From CAKZLS01 sp963771545 (GTDB taxonomy: Bacteria; Pseudomonadota; Alphaproteobacteria; Rhodospirillales; Defluviicoccaceae), in NCBI GenBank assembly GCA_963771545.1, contig CAVYTX010000002.1:62001-126000 (forward strand): a DNA stretch of 64,000 nt. The letters run 5' to 3'. A model generated the notes under the pieces. The model was not told the DNA's origin. It was given only the letters and a program-made list of their open reading frames with translations, and searched no databases. Made by a program: the position numbers and the translations under genes. Of the stretch, positions 30,552 to 39,495 are shown in pieces (position 1 is the first letter of the stretch; the number at the start of each line of letters is the position of its first letter).

Positions 30552-31784
30552 TCAACTGAGTTGTGAATCGCCTGGTCGACGCGATCTGGTCCTCTTCCTT
30601 TTCGTTTGAGAGTCACGCCGCACGTCCATGGATTGCGATTGCGCACCCGTCTCAGCCCGGCGCGCAGGCGGCCTGGGCAAGAGTATCCACGCGAACGCGA
30701 CGAAACCGGCGGTCCACAGCGCGGCCGACAGATCGATCGCCACAATCCGGATCTCCGGCGCCACGGCCAGCAGCCGGCACATCGCGGCGGCGGAGATCAT
30801 CGCCACGGCGAACGCCGTTGCCGGCGGCATCGCTATCGGCCGCCGCGATTTCTGCAGCACAGTTCGGGTCATGATCGTTATTGTGAGTGTTCCCAGCGCC
30901 CCCACGGTCACGCCGTGCAGTGCGTCGGCGAGAGCCGGCTCCTGGAACAGCTGCGAAGCGGCCTTGAAGGCGAGCCCGAGGCCAAGCCAAGCATAGCCGA
31001 GATGCGGGAGCGAAACCTCGGGCACGTCGATCACCCTCCAAAACCGCCATCGTGTCAGCCGGGTGAAGACGATGGCGGCGGCGACGGCGGCGAGAGCGCC
31101 GGCCACCGGCGGCATGACGCCCGTCAGGTCGGCCACGCCCATGCCCGCCAGCACCGCCACGCCCAGGCGTTCGAGGCGGGCCTGAGCGGCGCGGCGGAGC
31201 GAGCCGCCCTTGCGCTGGATCGCGCCGGAGGTGGCGGCGGCGATGATCCGGCCGCCCATGGCGAACATCAACAGCGTGATGGCGTCGACACCGAAGATCA
31301 GTCCCAACCATTCGACGTCCGGAACGATTCCGAGGACGCCGAGCTGATAGACGAGTTCGGCGACGAAGAAACTTCCGAGGATGGGCGCGAACATGCGGTT
31401 GTCCCAGCTCTTGGCCGCCTTGACGAACGGCAGGCCGGCAAGCACGAACAGAATGGCGGGGAACGCCAGCGACACGCACGCCGTCAGGATCGCGGGCGCG
31501 CCGGGAATCAACAAGGCGACGCGAGCGGCGATCCATAGGCCCAGCGCCACGAAGGTTTGTGTCCGCGACACCCGGTTCAGCAGAAATCCGGCGACGACGG
31601 CAAGGGCGTAGCCGAACACCCTCTCGTGGCCGTGCCAGTATGCCGTGGCCCCGGCATTCAGTGGCGCCGCCGCCCCGCCGTACTCAAGCGCCCAGAGCGG
31701 CACGGCGGCGGCCGAGAACACCGCCGCCGCGGCAAAGAACACCCTGTATGCCGGATACGGTCGTTCACCGGGTCGCACGGTCAT
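30552..31784 (-). CDS. nnrS: NnrS family membrane protein
   Basis: The 410-residue protein has about 12 membrane segments with the NnrS signatures YWHGHERVFGYALAVVAGFLL near residue 50 and LHGVTVGALGTLTITIMTR near 310. It ends in a charged Arg-rich tail. NnrS is a heme- and copper-containing membrane protein linked to nitric-oxide stress tolerance. No nitrite or NO reductase gene is present in the window, so a link to denitrification cannot be shown here. Confidence 0.9.
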   Translation of the reverse strand: MTVRPGERPYPAYRVFFAAAAVFSAAAVPLWALEYGGAAAPLNAGATAYWHGHERVFGYALAVVAGFLLNRVSRTQTFVALGLWIAARVALLIPGAPAILTACVSLAFPAILFVLAGLPFVKAAKSWDNRMFAPILGSFFVAELVYQLGVLGIVPDVEWLGLIFGVDAITLLMFAMGGRIIAAATSGAIQRKGGSLRRAAQARLERLGVAVLAGMGVADLTGVMPPVAGALAAVAAAIVFTRLTRWRFWRVIDVPEVSLPHLGYAWLGLGLAFKAASQLFQEPALADALHGVTVGALGTLTITIMTRTVLQKSRRPIAMPPATAFAVAMISAAAMCRLLAVAPEIRIVAIDLSAALWTAGFVAFAWILLPRPPARRAETGAQSQSMDVRRDSQTKRKRTRSRRPGDSQLS

Positions 31785-31826
31785 GAGGTCACTTGCAAAT
31801 TGCTCTCAATAGACGCGCTCATCCCG

Positions 31827-32528
31827 CTACTCCGAAAGGCTAGCGGCGTGCTCGGCGATGTCGCGGGCGGTGGCCGAGTACATTTGGCGGTGGGCCAGCA
31901 CCAGGGCGATCACCACGGTCGCCGCCATGAACGCCCACGGATGAATAAACCAGCCGAGCACGGCGAGGGCGAAGTAGTAGGCGCGGATGCCGGCGTTGAA
32001 CTGCCAGAACGCCTGGCTCAGCATCGTCGCCATGCGACGCGCGAAGGTCTCGTCCACGGGACCGGCATCGGCCTCCGGCGCGCTGCCGATGATGCCCGAG
32101 AAATAGTTGAACTGGCGGATCGCCCAAGTGAACTTGAAAAAGGCGTAAACGAAGATTCCAAGCAATGCCACCACCTTGAGCTCGAACAGCGCCAGCGGGT
32201 TGCCGCGAAAGAGAACGGACAGATTGGCGGTGGCGGCGTGGATCTGTTCGGCCGAACCCAGCACGCCCACGAGGCCGGCCAGCAGCAGCAGCGTCGTGGA
32301 AGCGAAAAACGTGCCGCTGCGGATGGAGTAGCCGATGAGAGTCGCGTCGCCCATGCGCATTTCACGGCCCAGCATCCGTACCATCCACATATACCGGATG
32401 GTGACCATGCGCGCGTTGATGCTGCCCCGCGGGCGGAAGCGCCCGTCGAACAGGACACTGTACCCGGTCCATACGGCCAGGAATACCAGCAACGCGGCCA
32501 CGTCCAAGGGCGTGATCTGTTCAAGCAT
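31827..32528 (-). CDS. DUF599 family membrane protein
   Basis: The 233-residue protein has four to five membrane helices and the family features: N-terminal DVAALLVFLAVWTGY, RMGDATLIGYSIRSGTFFASTT, and KFTWAIRQFNYFSGIIGSAP in the middle, followed by FNAGIRAYYFALAVLGWF. Function is unknown. It lies 42 bp upstream of nnrS and 27 bp after the DUF1992 gene on the same strand, so the three may form one transcript. Confidence 0.9.
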   Translation of the reverse strand: MLEQITPLDVAALLVFLAVWTGYSVLFDGRFRPRGSINARMVTIRYMWMVRMLGREMRMGDATLIGYSIRSGTFFASTTLLLLAGLVGVLGSAEQIHAATANLSVLFRGNPLALFELKVVALLGIFVYAFFKFTWAIRQFNYFSGIIGSAPEADAGPVDETFARRMATMLSQAFWQFNAGIRAYYFALAVLGWFIHPWAFMAATVVIALVLAHRQMYSATARDIAEHAASLSE

Positions 32529-32555
32529 GGGCGCGATTTCCTTCCTGCCCGACCA

Positions 32556-33017
32556 CTAACGCCGTTCCTTGCGTGTCAGCCGTTCAACCAGCCGTTCATG
32601 ATTGCGGCCGCCCATGGCCAGGCTCCGTCCGCCCGGACGGCTCATGTCCAAGCCGAGACGGAGGAGCGAAAGCCGGGTGGTGGCGCGCAGGCGCTCGGCC
32701 TCGTCCTCCATGTCCGTCAGCATGGCTTCCAGGCTCCGGATCTCGTTGTGGATCGCCACTTCCCGCGGCGCCACGCCGGCGTTCTTGAGCACCTTGTAGG
32801 CCATCCGCAACTCGATGGGCACGAACGGATTTTCGTCCAACACCAGGGGTTTGCCGGCGCCGGGCAGGTTGTCGAACTCGCCCCGCTCCATGGCCTCCTG
32901 GATGCGCTGTTCGGCGATCTTCTGGAACGCGATCATGAATCCCTCCGGTGACTCGGGCGCGACGATCCGCGGGGGCATGGGCTCTCGAACCATACCAAAG
33001 CGGCGCGTGCGTGTCAT
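32556..33017 (-). CDS. DUF1992 (DnaJ-C28 conserved domain) protein
   Basis: The 153-residue product contains the compact DUF1992 core: IAEQRIQEAMERGEFDNLPGAGKPL followed by NPFVPIELRMAYKVLKNAG and a helical RSLEAMLTDMEDEAERLR stretch. It matches the domain found in bacterial YhdN-like proteins and human DNAJC28. ATG 33017 is chosen because GAAGAGCGGG precedes it, although the frame is open to 33074. Function unknown. Confidence 0.9.
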   Translation of the reverse strand: MTRTRRFGMVREPMPPRIVAPESPEGFMIAFQKIAEQRIQEAMERGEFDNLPGAGKPLVLDENPFVPIELRMAYKVLKNAGVAPREVAIHNEIRSLEAMLTDMEDEAERLRATTRLSLLRLGLDMSRPGGRSLAMGGRNHERLVERLTRKERR

Positions 33018-33200
33018 GGCCCGCTCTTCTTGACTCCGTCGCTTGACATCCTGGCGAACGACGGTAGTGAACACATCAAGAACAAGTAGAATATCTCGGC
33101 GCGGCCAGCGACAAATCCCAATTCGGCGTTACCGGTCGTTAACCGCTTGGCGGCTAGGGTAACGACCGGCGACAACGCGACAGGCATGGAGGCATCGGAC

Positions 33201-33461
33201 ATGGCGACGGACGGTATCATGGAGGAGGTGGCAACCGCCTACCGCGCCCGGCGCGCGTTGGGGGAGCCGGACCAGCCGGCCTGGGAAGCGGCGTTGGCGG
33301 CGTTCAAGCGGTGCCGCCCGGGGCTTCCCGAGGACGAAACCCGCAGCCACGTCGCCGAGTTGATCTTCGAGGCCAGCGAGGTCTACGGGCCCTGGCTCTA
33401 TGGCGCGGACGGCTGCCAAGCCCCCTGGTGGCACCGGACCGCCGGCACACCTTCGGAGTGA
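33201..33461 (+). CDS. Hypothetical small protein
   Basis: This 86-residue frame with alphaproteobacterial codon use contains AYRARRALGEPDQPAWEAALAAF and ETRSHVAELIFEASE. It is probably helical and soluble, and I do not recognise the family. ATG 33201 is preceded by GGAGG eight bases upstream, and an earlier ATG at 33186 is also possible. It is divergent from the DUF1992 gene. Confidence 0.6.
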   Translation: MATDGIMEEVATAYRARRALGEPDQPAWEAALAAFKRCRPGLPEDETRSHVAELIFEASEVYGPWLYGADGCQAPWWHRTAGTPSE

Positions 33462-33629
33462 AGGCCGGGCGGGAGTGAAGTCCGGCCGGACATTTTATGG
33501 TGCGACTGTGAGCGAGGTCACAGATTGTCCCGACGATCCCCGGTAAACTCGCGGGGGAGCGTCTTCGATCGTGGTCAAGCATAAAGCGATCGAGTGGCGG
33601 TGTCCGCGTTCGCCGATTGGGAGGATCGA

Positions 33630-33836
33630 ATGATGACGATTGGCAGCCTTTACAACATCAAGCTTGGCGACCGCTACACCACCGACGGCCGCGACGTGTG
33701 GGTGGTGGACGCCATTCGACCGTTCCCGTCGGTCACCCTGCGCCAGGTCGGCTCCACCGCCAGCGCCGGCGAACAGAGCGTGGATGCCTGTCTCGACGCG
33801 GCCGGTTTCTCGCGGTTTCACCCGTTGGAAGGGTGA
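33630..33836 (+). CDS. Hypothetical small protein
   Basis: The 68-residue product has two beta-rich motifs, SLYNIKLGDRYTTDGRDVWVVD and PSVTLRQVGS, followed by SVDACLDAAGFSRFHPL. The pattern suggests a small SH3-like or barrel fold, but I recognise no family. GAGG lies five bases before the ATG. Its 3' end overlaps the minus-strand frame at 33818. Confidence 0.6.
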   Translation: MMTIGSLYNIKLGDRYTTDGRDVWVVDAIRPFPSVTLRQVGSTASAGEQSVDACLDAAGFSRFHPLEG

Positions 33837-34057
33837 AGAGCTCGCCCATTCCGAACGGCTCCGGCGTTGAGGCGGCGAATCGAATCCTCGGTGCGCCCGT
33901 TGCCGTTGTGGCCGCCACGCGCATCGGACTTGCCGATGAGGTGTTCGGCCGGCTCGCTGATGTAGCCCCAGGCGCTCGCCACGAGCATTGTACCAACAAC
34001 AGGGGCGTATAATACAATACTAGGCCTGACCCCTTTCATCATGACCCCTTTCTTCAT
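33818..34057 (-). CDS. Hypothetical small exported or membrane-tethered protein
   Basis: A 79-residue frame begins with a basic start and a hydrophobic run (PSIVLYAPVVGTMLVASAWGY), then SEPAEHLIGKSDARGG. It resembles a signal anchor plus a short periplasmic tail. Several ATGs are available (34057, 34042, 34039), and the first lies inside the dispersed repeat at 34021-34056. No homology recognised. The last 19 bp overlap the convergent gene. Confidence 0.4.
   Translation of the reverse strand: MKKGVMMKGVRPSIVLYAPVVGTMLVASAWGYISEPAEHLIGKSDARGGHNGNGRTEDSIRRLNAGAVRNGRALHPSNG
34021..34056. repeat. Dispersed repeat, copy C (AGGGGTCA tandem type)
   Basis: On the minus strand this reads GAAGAAAGGGGTCAT then GATGAAAGGGGTCAG, a 15-bp near-tandem unit. 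Two longer relatives occur at 42685 and 47356 with the same doubled AAGGGGTCA core. This copy lacks the AGTCATTTGATT arm seen in the others. Confidence 0.5.
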
Positions 34058-34143
34058 AACGGTTCAGATACTTGGAATTGAATTTCGCTCATCGCACGTT
34101 CCCCCTGGTCTTACTCTAGAGAATTCCTGCAAAGGAATTCGGG

Positions 34144-34644
34144 TTATTTATCCCATGAGCACCTCCTGACGACCGGCCTAAAGCTTGAAATATCGTCAAC
34201 GAGTAGGTTAGCTAAGGTGATGGGGTCGAGGTGCGAAAAGAAAAAATAATTCCGATTTCTGCACTCGTTTTTCTTTGATCCAAATTTCCGCCTGCATATT
34301 ATTGCTGTCGCAAATTGCTTATATATCCTTTTCTCGAATTTATAATAAACGGCGAAGGTTACATATAAGTCGTCTCCAAATACTTCGCCTTCATCATCAC
34401 GTATGTGTTTTAGTGCGCGCGCCAGGAACACTGCGTGCAACTGCTCATCATCTGTCTCTTTTTTGGCGAAACTTTTGTAACGCAACCGGGTGAGGGGGAT
34501 GTCTCCTTCAACAGCGTTTTGACTCTGCGAAACACACCCGGGGAGGTTGGATAAATCGTAGGACCCCGCTTCACCGAGTACCGGATTGACTTGAGTCGCG
34601 CACGCCACCGTGAACACTAAACACAAGAATCGCTGGGCGTTCAT
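34144..34644 (-). CDS. Hypothetical exported protein in an AT-rich segment
   Basis: From ATG 34644 the 166-residue product has a signal-peptide-like N-terminus (MNAQRFLCLVFTVACA). A body with several cysteines follows (LPGCVSQSQ, ATAIICRRKFGSKKNECRN, VRRCSW), suggesting disulfides in the periplasm. Base composition is clearly lower in GC than in the flanks and codon use differs, which suggests transfer. No family recognised, and the ribosome binding site is weak. The frame is open upstream to 34944 but without coding character. Confidence 0.5.
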   Translation of the reverse strand: MNAQRFLCLVFTVACATQVNPVLGEAGSYDLSNLPGCVSQSQNAVEGDIPLTRLRYKSFAKKETDDEQLHAVFLARALKHIRDDEGEVFGDDLYVTFAVYYKFEKRIYKQFATAIICRRKFGSKKNECRNRNYFFFSHLDPITLANLLVDDISSFRPVVRRCSWDK

Positions 34645-35055
34645 AAGGGTGCTGTTTCCTATTGATTGCGGTCCGACACTTGAGTCCCGTGCGGAGTTCC
34701 TGCCCGTCTCCGTCACGCCGAGGTGGTTGCTGTTTTCGTGCCGCCAAAGCGCATCTTTTATGCCCGCCGGTCGTGGCGGTCCGTGGTTGCACCAATGTGT
34801 CCGTTTTGCCGGCCCGGTTCGATTGCAGGTGTCCTTTTGGAATTGGGAGGCGTCAAGTCTCTCCACAAAAATTACGGTAACTGTTCGCGCACACCAGGTC
34901 CAGCCAAAATTCCCCAAATGAGGCATGTGTGTTCTTGTGAACAAGAATGAATTTCAAATAGTTCCACGCTTCCGTGTAACGACAGGCGGTCGGTCTGTCG
35001 CGACGCTCAATGCATGCCACGGGCCACTCCCGACAATAGGTCCATGGAGGCGCGC
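34645..35055. other. Gene-poor stretch between exported protein and RTX remnant
   Basis: A roughly 410-bp interval with mixed composition. Frames crossing it on both strands have no recognisable motif or ribosome binding site. I see no RNA gene or terminator. Confidence 0.35.
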
Positions 35056-35580
35056 TCACGCCGCAAGGGCCAGGTCGTGACTACTGAGATCGAAGCCCTG
35101 GCGCGTCGCCGTCATCTCGGTCGAGGCGATGTCGGCGAAGCGGATCAAGACGTCCTTGGGGTTCGACAGCGGCGGCTTCGCGTCGTCGATGACGTCGGCG
35201 CCGAAGCCGAGGCCGAACACGTAGGCGTCGTGGTCCTCGCCGCCGCGGGTGGTCTGGTCGGTGGCGTCCATGATGAAGATGTCGTGTTCGCCGGTGACGG
35301 CGATGTCCTCGGGGACGCCGAGGTGGTCCGCCGCCGCCTCGATACCGGTGGATTCGTGGGCCGCGACGATGTTGGCGAACAGAAAACCGTAGGTGTTGAG
35401 CAGGTAGGACTCGCCCCGGTCGTAGTCGCCGACGATCACGTCGAGGATGGTTTTCCAGCCGTCGAGATAGTCGGGCACGGCGGCGGAATTGGTTGGTGCA
35501 TTGCTAAACACGACTTCGAAGGTCGGGATGAGATGGCGGTCGTCCGAAGACAGCGAGCAATCCCGCCATGCCGAGAGCAC
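35056..35580 (-). pseudogene. Fragment of a hemolysin-type (RTX-like) calcium-binding protein
   Basis: The C-terminal half of this 174-residue frame reads DAYVFGLGFGADVIDDAKP then DVLIRFADIASTEMTATRQGFDL. This matches the DTYVFGxGFGxDxIxD-type block that closes RTX repeat proteins. Upstream there are no GGxGxDxxx nonapeptides, only a non-repetitive segment, and the only start is a GTG. It is probably the surviving end of a larger secreted protein. Its relation to the intact giant RTX-like gene at 43195 is unclear. Confidence 0.5.
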
Positions 35581-35702
35581 AGGTCAGGTGGCTAGGATTG
35601 GCATTTGCATCCGCATATCGTTTCGGTCTTGAATTGCAAATCACGCTTGCTCGAGTTTACGAGGGGCGGGGAGAAACTGAACAACAAACGGTAATGCAAT
35701 TC

Positions 35703-35933
35703 ATGCCCAAAAAACTTGGCTCTTCGGCCGCGCGCGAAAAAGTCCTCCTGAGCGAGGCCCAGCACCACCACTGCCGGTGGATCCTGAACCGCCAGGGTTA
35801 TGGCGTGTTTGCGATCTGCGGACTGCACGTGCGGCAGAACTCCTCGTTCTGCAAGGTGCATCACGATCTCGTCTGGGGCAACCGCCAACTCAGCGGCGAA
35901 CAACAGCGGCAAAAAAACTTCCACGCCGCCTAG
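35703..35933 (+). CDS. GcrA-like C-terminal domain small protein
   Basis: This 76-residue product contains HCRWILNRQGYGVFAICG then SSFCKVHHDLVW. It resembles the cysteine-containing C-terminal segment of GcrA cell-cycle regulators (CRWPIGD..FCG..PYCEHH). The DNA-binding N-terminal half of GcrA is missing. The frame is open from 35568 but that part shows no helix-turn-helix. It could be a stand-alone small protein or a truncated gene. Confidence 0.45.
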   Translation: MPKKLGSSAAREKVLLSEAQHHHCRWILNRQGYGVFAICGLHVRQNSSFCKVHHDLVWGNRQLSGEQQRQKNFHAA

Positions 35934-36034
35934 CGATCAAAAGGACTCAGTTCGGTTTTGCCTTTCTGAGACTTAATTGCCTGCTCCGTTCCATGCGATG
36001 TATCGTTGATCCGTTTTAAACGCGGACCCATGCC

Positions 36035-36355
36035 ATGACGGATTCCGATGAACCCCTCGTAACGGCGGCCGAATGGCGGCGCGCCGGCAGGGGTGTCGCG
36101 CTCGCCACCGTGGTGTCCACGTGGGGATCCTCGCCGCGACCCGTGGGCAGTCAGCTCGCGGTCGAGGAGTCGGGAACATTCGTCGGCTCGGTGTCGGGAG
36201 GGTGCATCGAAGGCGCGGTTATCGAAGAAGCGCAGGATGTGATCGCCAAGGGCGAGCCGCGTCTGCTGGCCTTCGGCGTCACCAACGAACAGGCATGGGA
36301 CGTGGGATTGGCCTGCGGCGGCAAAATCGAGGTGTTCGTCGAGCGGATCGAATGA
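36035..36355 (+). CDS. xdhC: XdhC/CoxI family protein, N-terminal (CoxI) domain
   Basis: The 106-residue product covers the XdhC_CoxI domain: ALATVVSTWGSSPRPVGSQL, SVSGGCIEGAV and DVGLACGGKIEVFVE. XdhC binds sulfurated molybdenum cofactor and delivers it to xanthine-dehydrogenase-type enzymes. Here the two XdhC halves are separate genes. The next gene, coding the Rossmann half, overlaps this stop by 4 bp (ATGA). The conserved cysteine of SGGC is present. Confidence 0.9.
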   Translation: MTDSDEPLVTAAEWRRAGRGVALATVVSTWGSSPRPVGSQLAVEESGTFVGSVSGGCIEGAVIEEAQDVIAKGEPRLLAFGVTNEQAWDVGLACGGKIEVFVERIE

Positions 36356-37059
36356 AACGCGTCCTTCTCGACGATCTGCTCGCGGCCCAAGCCAACGGCG
36401 ATCCCGTGGCGGTGGTGACGCTTCTCCAAACCGGCGAGCAGACCCTGGTCGGGGCAACGGACACGCGCGGCGACTTGGGTCTCGACGACGACACGCTCGC
36501 GGCCGTCCGCGAGGCGATCGCCCGCGACCGCGCCAACACCATGGACAACCCGGCCGGGCGTATTTTTGTCCATGTGTTCCATCCGCCCATGCGCCTGATT
36601 GTCGTCGGCGCCGTTCATATCGCCGAGCCCTTGACGCGGATGGCGGCGCTGGCGGGCTACACAGTCGCCATCGTCGATCCCCGCCGGGCCTTTACGTCGC
36701 GAAGACGGTTCGAGGGGTTGACCGTCGTCGACGACTGGCCCGACGAAGCGCTGGACACCATCGGGCTCGACCATCGCACCGCCGTTGTCAGCCTGGCCCA
36801 CGATCCCAAGATCGACGACCCGGCGCTCACCGTGGCGCTGCGATCGCCCGCTTTCTACATTGGCGCGCTGGGGAGCCGGAAAACCCACGCGGCCCGGCTC
36901 ATGCGGCTGCGCCGGGCGGGGTTCGCGGACACCGACCTCGATCGCGTCCACGGGCCCGTGGGACTCGCCATCGGTGCCCTCACGCCCGCCGAAATCGCCC
37001 TATCGATCATGGCGGAAATCACCCGGGTGCGCCGGCAAGGCGAGGCGGAGAGGGTATGA
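36352..37059 (+). CDS. XdhC family protein, Rossmann-type C-terminal domain
   Basis: The 235-residue product has FHPPMRLIVVGAVHIAEPLTRMAALAGYTVAIVDPR, here split: a GAVHIA-type Rossmann glycine region and the VDPR end of strand two. It ends with FYIGALGSRKTHAAR and the typical GPVGLAIGALTPAEIALSIMAE stretch. It is the partner of the CoxI-domain gene before it and overlaps the following cysteine desulfurase by 4 bp. Together they fit molybdenum cofactor maturation and insertion. Confidence 0.9.
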   Translation: MKRVLLDDLLAAQANGDPVAVVTLLQTGEQTLVGATDTRGDLGLDDDTLAAVREAIARDRANTMDNPAGRIFVHVFHPPMRLIVVGAVHIAEPLTRMAALAGYTVAIVDPRRAFTSRRRFEGLTVVDDWPDEALDTIGLDHRTAVVSLAHDPKIDDPALTVALRSPAFYIGALGSRKTHAARLMRLRRAGFADTDLDRVHGPVGLAIGALTPAEIALSIMAEITRVRRQGEAERV

Positions 37060-38276
37060 AGTTCGAAGTTGCGAACGTCAGGGCTCAGTTTCCCCTGCTC
37101 GACCAGCAGGTCGACGGTCGTCCGCTCCATTACCTCGACAGCGCCGCCACCGCGCAGGTTCCGCGCGCCGTCATCGACGCGGTCACGCGGCACGAGACAA
37201 CGGCCAGGGCCAACGTCCGCCGCGGCGTCTACGGTCTGGCCGAACGGGCGACGGAGGCGTACGAGAGCGCGCGGCGGTCCGTGGGGCGCTATCTGCGCGC
37301 CGATCCCATGGGCGTGGTGTTCACCTCGGGCGGGACCGCGGCCCTCAATCTCGTCGCCACCGCGTTCGGGGAGACGCTGGGACCGGGAGACGAAATCGTC
37401 ATCTCCGAGCTCGAGCATCACAGCAACATCGTGCCCTGGCAGATGCTTCGCGACCGGCGCGGCGTCGTCGTCCGGTCGTTTCCGGTCTCCGAAGACGGGC
37501 GGCTCGATCTGGCGCCGCTCGGCGGCCTCATCACCAAGAAATGCAAGCTGGTTTCGGTGACCCATGCATCCAACGTGACCGGCGCCGTCAGCTTCGTGAG
37601 CCCCATCGTCGGTGCCGCCCACGCCGTCGGCGCCAAGGTGGTGCTCGATGGCTGCCAAGCCGCGCCGCACGGTCCCGTCGACGTGCCGGGACTGGGCGCC
37701 GACTTCTACGTGACCACGGGCCACAAGATGTTCGGCCCCACCGGCGTCGGCGTGCTGTGGGGCCGTCCCGAGGTTCTGCGAACCATGCCGCCTTTTCTCG
37801 GCGGCGGCGAGATGATCGAAAGGGTCACCCTCGAACGCTCCACCTATGCCGATCCGCCATGGAGGTTCGAGGCCGGGACGCCGCCGGTGACCCAGGCGAT
37901 CGGCCTGGCCGCCGCGTGCGAATGGCTCATGAGCCTGGATTGGACGGCGATCGCGGCCCACGAGACGCGGCTGAAGCAACGCGTGCTCGATGGCCTCCGC
38001 GGGATCAGGGGCGTGCGCATCATCGGTCCCCCGACCCTGCAGGCGCGGATCGGCGTGGTCTCGTTCGATCTCAAGGGCGCCCATCCCCATGACGTCTGCC
38101 AAATCCTCGACCGCCACGGCGTCGCGGCGCGGGGCGGCCACCTCTGCGCCCAGCCCTTGATGGACCGCTTCGGCCTATCCGGCGTCACTCGCGCGTCCAT
38201 CGCGCTGTACAACGACTATGACGACGTCGACGCCTTGCTCGCCGGCGTCGAGGACGCGGTCGATACCCTCACATGA
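37056..38276 (+). CDS. sufS: SufS-type cysteine desulfurase
   Basis: The 406-residue PLP enzyme has YLDSAATAQVP at the N-terminus, ELEHHSNIVPWQ, THASNVTGAV, the PLP lysine K224 in TGHKMFGPTGVG, and the active-site cysteine C364 in GHLCAQP, followed by the SufS-like ending. It mobilises sulfur from cysteine as a persulfide. It overlaps xdhC by 4 bp upstream and a SufU-like gene by 4 bp downstream. The setting beside xdhC recalls NifS4 of Rhodobacter, which sulfurates molybdenum cofactor bound to XdhC, so such a role is a reasonable inference. Confidence 0.93.
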   Translation: MKFEVANVRAQFPLLDQQVDGRPLHYLDSAATAQVPRAVIDAVTRHETTARANVRRGVYGLAERATEAYESARRSVGRYLRADPMGVVFTSGGTAALNLVATAFGETLGPGDEIVISELEHHSNIVPWQMLRDRRGVVVRSFPVSEDGRLDLAPLGGLITKKCKLVSVTHASNVTGAVSFVSPIVGAAHAVGAKVVLDGCQAAPHGPVDVPGLGADFYVTTGHKMFGPTGVGVLWGRPEVLRTMPPFLGGGEMIERVTLERSTYADPPWRFEAGTPPVTQAIGLAAACEWLMSLDWTAIAAHETRLKQRVLDGLRGIRGVRIIGPPTLQARIGVVSFDLKGAHPHDVCQILDRHGVAARGGHLCAQPLMDRFGLSGVTRASIALYNDYDDVDALLAGVEDAVDTLT

Positions 38277-38692
38277 GCGACGATCTCTATCACGCTGCGA
38301 TCATGGAGCGGGCACGGGCCGCGGCCGGCGATCACCGGCTGTCCGATGCCGACGCCACGGTCACCGTCGACAACCCGCTCTGCGGGGATCGGTTGACCTT
38401 GGACGTGCGGGTGAACGGCGAGCGGATCGCCGCCGTCGGATACCGCGTTCGCGGCTGCGCGCTGTGCCAAGCTTCCACCTCCATTGTCGGCGAGACCCTG
38501 TCCGGAGCGGCCCGGAGTGACGCCGAGGAAGCCGAAGCCGCACTACGCGCTTTGTTGGCGACGGGCGCGGAGCCGGGGGACCGGTGGTCCGCATTCGAGA
38601 TCTTCCGGCCCGTGGGTCCTCATCGAAGCCGTCACGGCTGTGTGCTTCTGCCGCTGGAGGCTTTACGGAAAGCGCTCGATCGGAGCCGCTGA
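38273..38692 (+). CDS. sufU: SufU/IscU-like sulfur acceptor or scaffold protein
   Basis: The 139-residue product is a NifU_N/SufU-type protein. C37 and D39 lie in NPLCGD, C62 and C65 in GCALCQAS, and C123 in SRHGCVLLP. SufU proteins accept persulfide from SufS through a zinc-bound cysteine. The spacing between the CGD and CxxC motifs fits SufU. It is translationally coupled to the SufS gene. Whether it serves Fe-S assembly or molybdenum cofactor sulfuration here is open. Confidence 0.9.
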   Translation: MSDDLYHAAIMERARAAAGDHRLSDADATVTVDNPLCGDRLTLDVRVNGERIAAVGYRVRGCALCQASTSIVGETLSGAARSDAEEAEAALRALLATGAEPGDRWSAFEIFRPVGPHRSRHGCVLLPLEALRKALDRSR

Positions 38693-38697
38693 GGGTC

Positions 38698-39492
38698 TCA
38701 AACCGCCTCGGTGACCGCCCGCTTGGCGATCACCCCGATGAGGTGGGCACGGTATTCGGCCGAGGCGTGCATGTCGGTGATGAGCCCCTCGGCGGGCACG
38801 CGCACCCCATCAAGCGCGGCGGCCGAGAAGTCCACCGCGAGCGCCGCTTCCATCTCGGGAACGCGAAACACGTACGGTCCCGCGCCGGTGACCGCGACCC
38901 GGACACCCGCCGGCGATTTGGCGACCATGACGCCGACGACGGGGTAATTCGAGGCGGCGTGCGTGAACTTGACGTAGCGCGCTGTCTCGGGAACCGGAAA
39001 TCCGATCCGGATGATCAGTTCGTCGTCGGCCAGCGCCGTTTCGAACATGCCGGTGAGGAACGCGTCGGCGGGGATCCGGCGGCGGTCCGTGTGGATGGTG
39101 GCGTTTAGCGCCAGGATGGCGGCGGGGTAGTCGGCGGCCGGATCGTTGTTGGCGACGGAACCGCCGATGGTGCCCCGGTTGCGCACCTGCGGATCGCCGA
39201 TCCCGGCGGCCAGCGCGGCCAATCCCGGGATCAAGTTCCGCACCTCCGGGTGGCTGGCGACCGCGTCATGGGTGGCCAGGGCGCCGATGACGATGCAGTC
39301 CCCGTCGAGCGCGATGGACGCGAGATCGGGAATTCCGCTCACGTCGATCAGGTCGGACGGCATGGCGAGCCGCTGCTTGAGGATGGGGATGAGGGTCATG
39401 CCGCCCGCGAGAAACGCACCGTCGGCCGATGCCGCGAGGGCGGCGACGGCCTCGGACACGGTGGTTGGGCGCCGATAGCGGAAATCGTACAT
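38698..39492 (-). CDS. coxM: FAD-binding medium subunit of a CO-dehydrogenase/xanthine-dehydrogenase-type enzyme
   Basis: The 264-residue protein matches CoxM: FRYRRPTTVSEAVAALAA, FLAGGMTLIPILKQR, the FAD motif IGDPQVRNRGTIGGSVANNDPAADYP, and a C-terminal CoxM-type domain. It passes electrons from the 2Fe-2S subunit to FAD and an acceptor. It is 3 bp downstream of the coxS start-to-stop pair and is the last gene of the minus-strand set, convergent with sufU. The expected large molybdenum subunit gene is not adjacent. Confidence 0.95.
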   Translation of the reverse strand: MYDFRYRRPTTVSEAVAALAASADGAFLAGGMTLIPILKQRLAMPSDLIDVSGIPDLASIALDGDCIVIGALATHDAVASHPEVRNLIPGLAALAAGIGDPQVRNRGTIGGSVANNDPAADYPAAILALNATIHTDRRRIPADAFLTGMFETALADDELIIRIGFPVPETARYVKFTHAASNYPVVGVMVAKSPAGVRVAVTGAGPYVFRVPEMEAALAVDFSAAALDGVRVPAEGLITDMHASAEYRAHLIGVIAKRAVTEAV

Positions 39493-39495
39493 GCG

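Noticed and set aside
34610..34921. 103-residue plus-strand frame in the gene-poor stretch
   Set aside because: It overlaps the start of the exported protein gene on the other strand and has no ribosome binding site, domain or compositional support.
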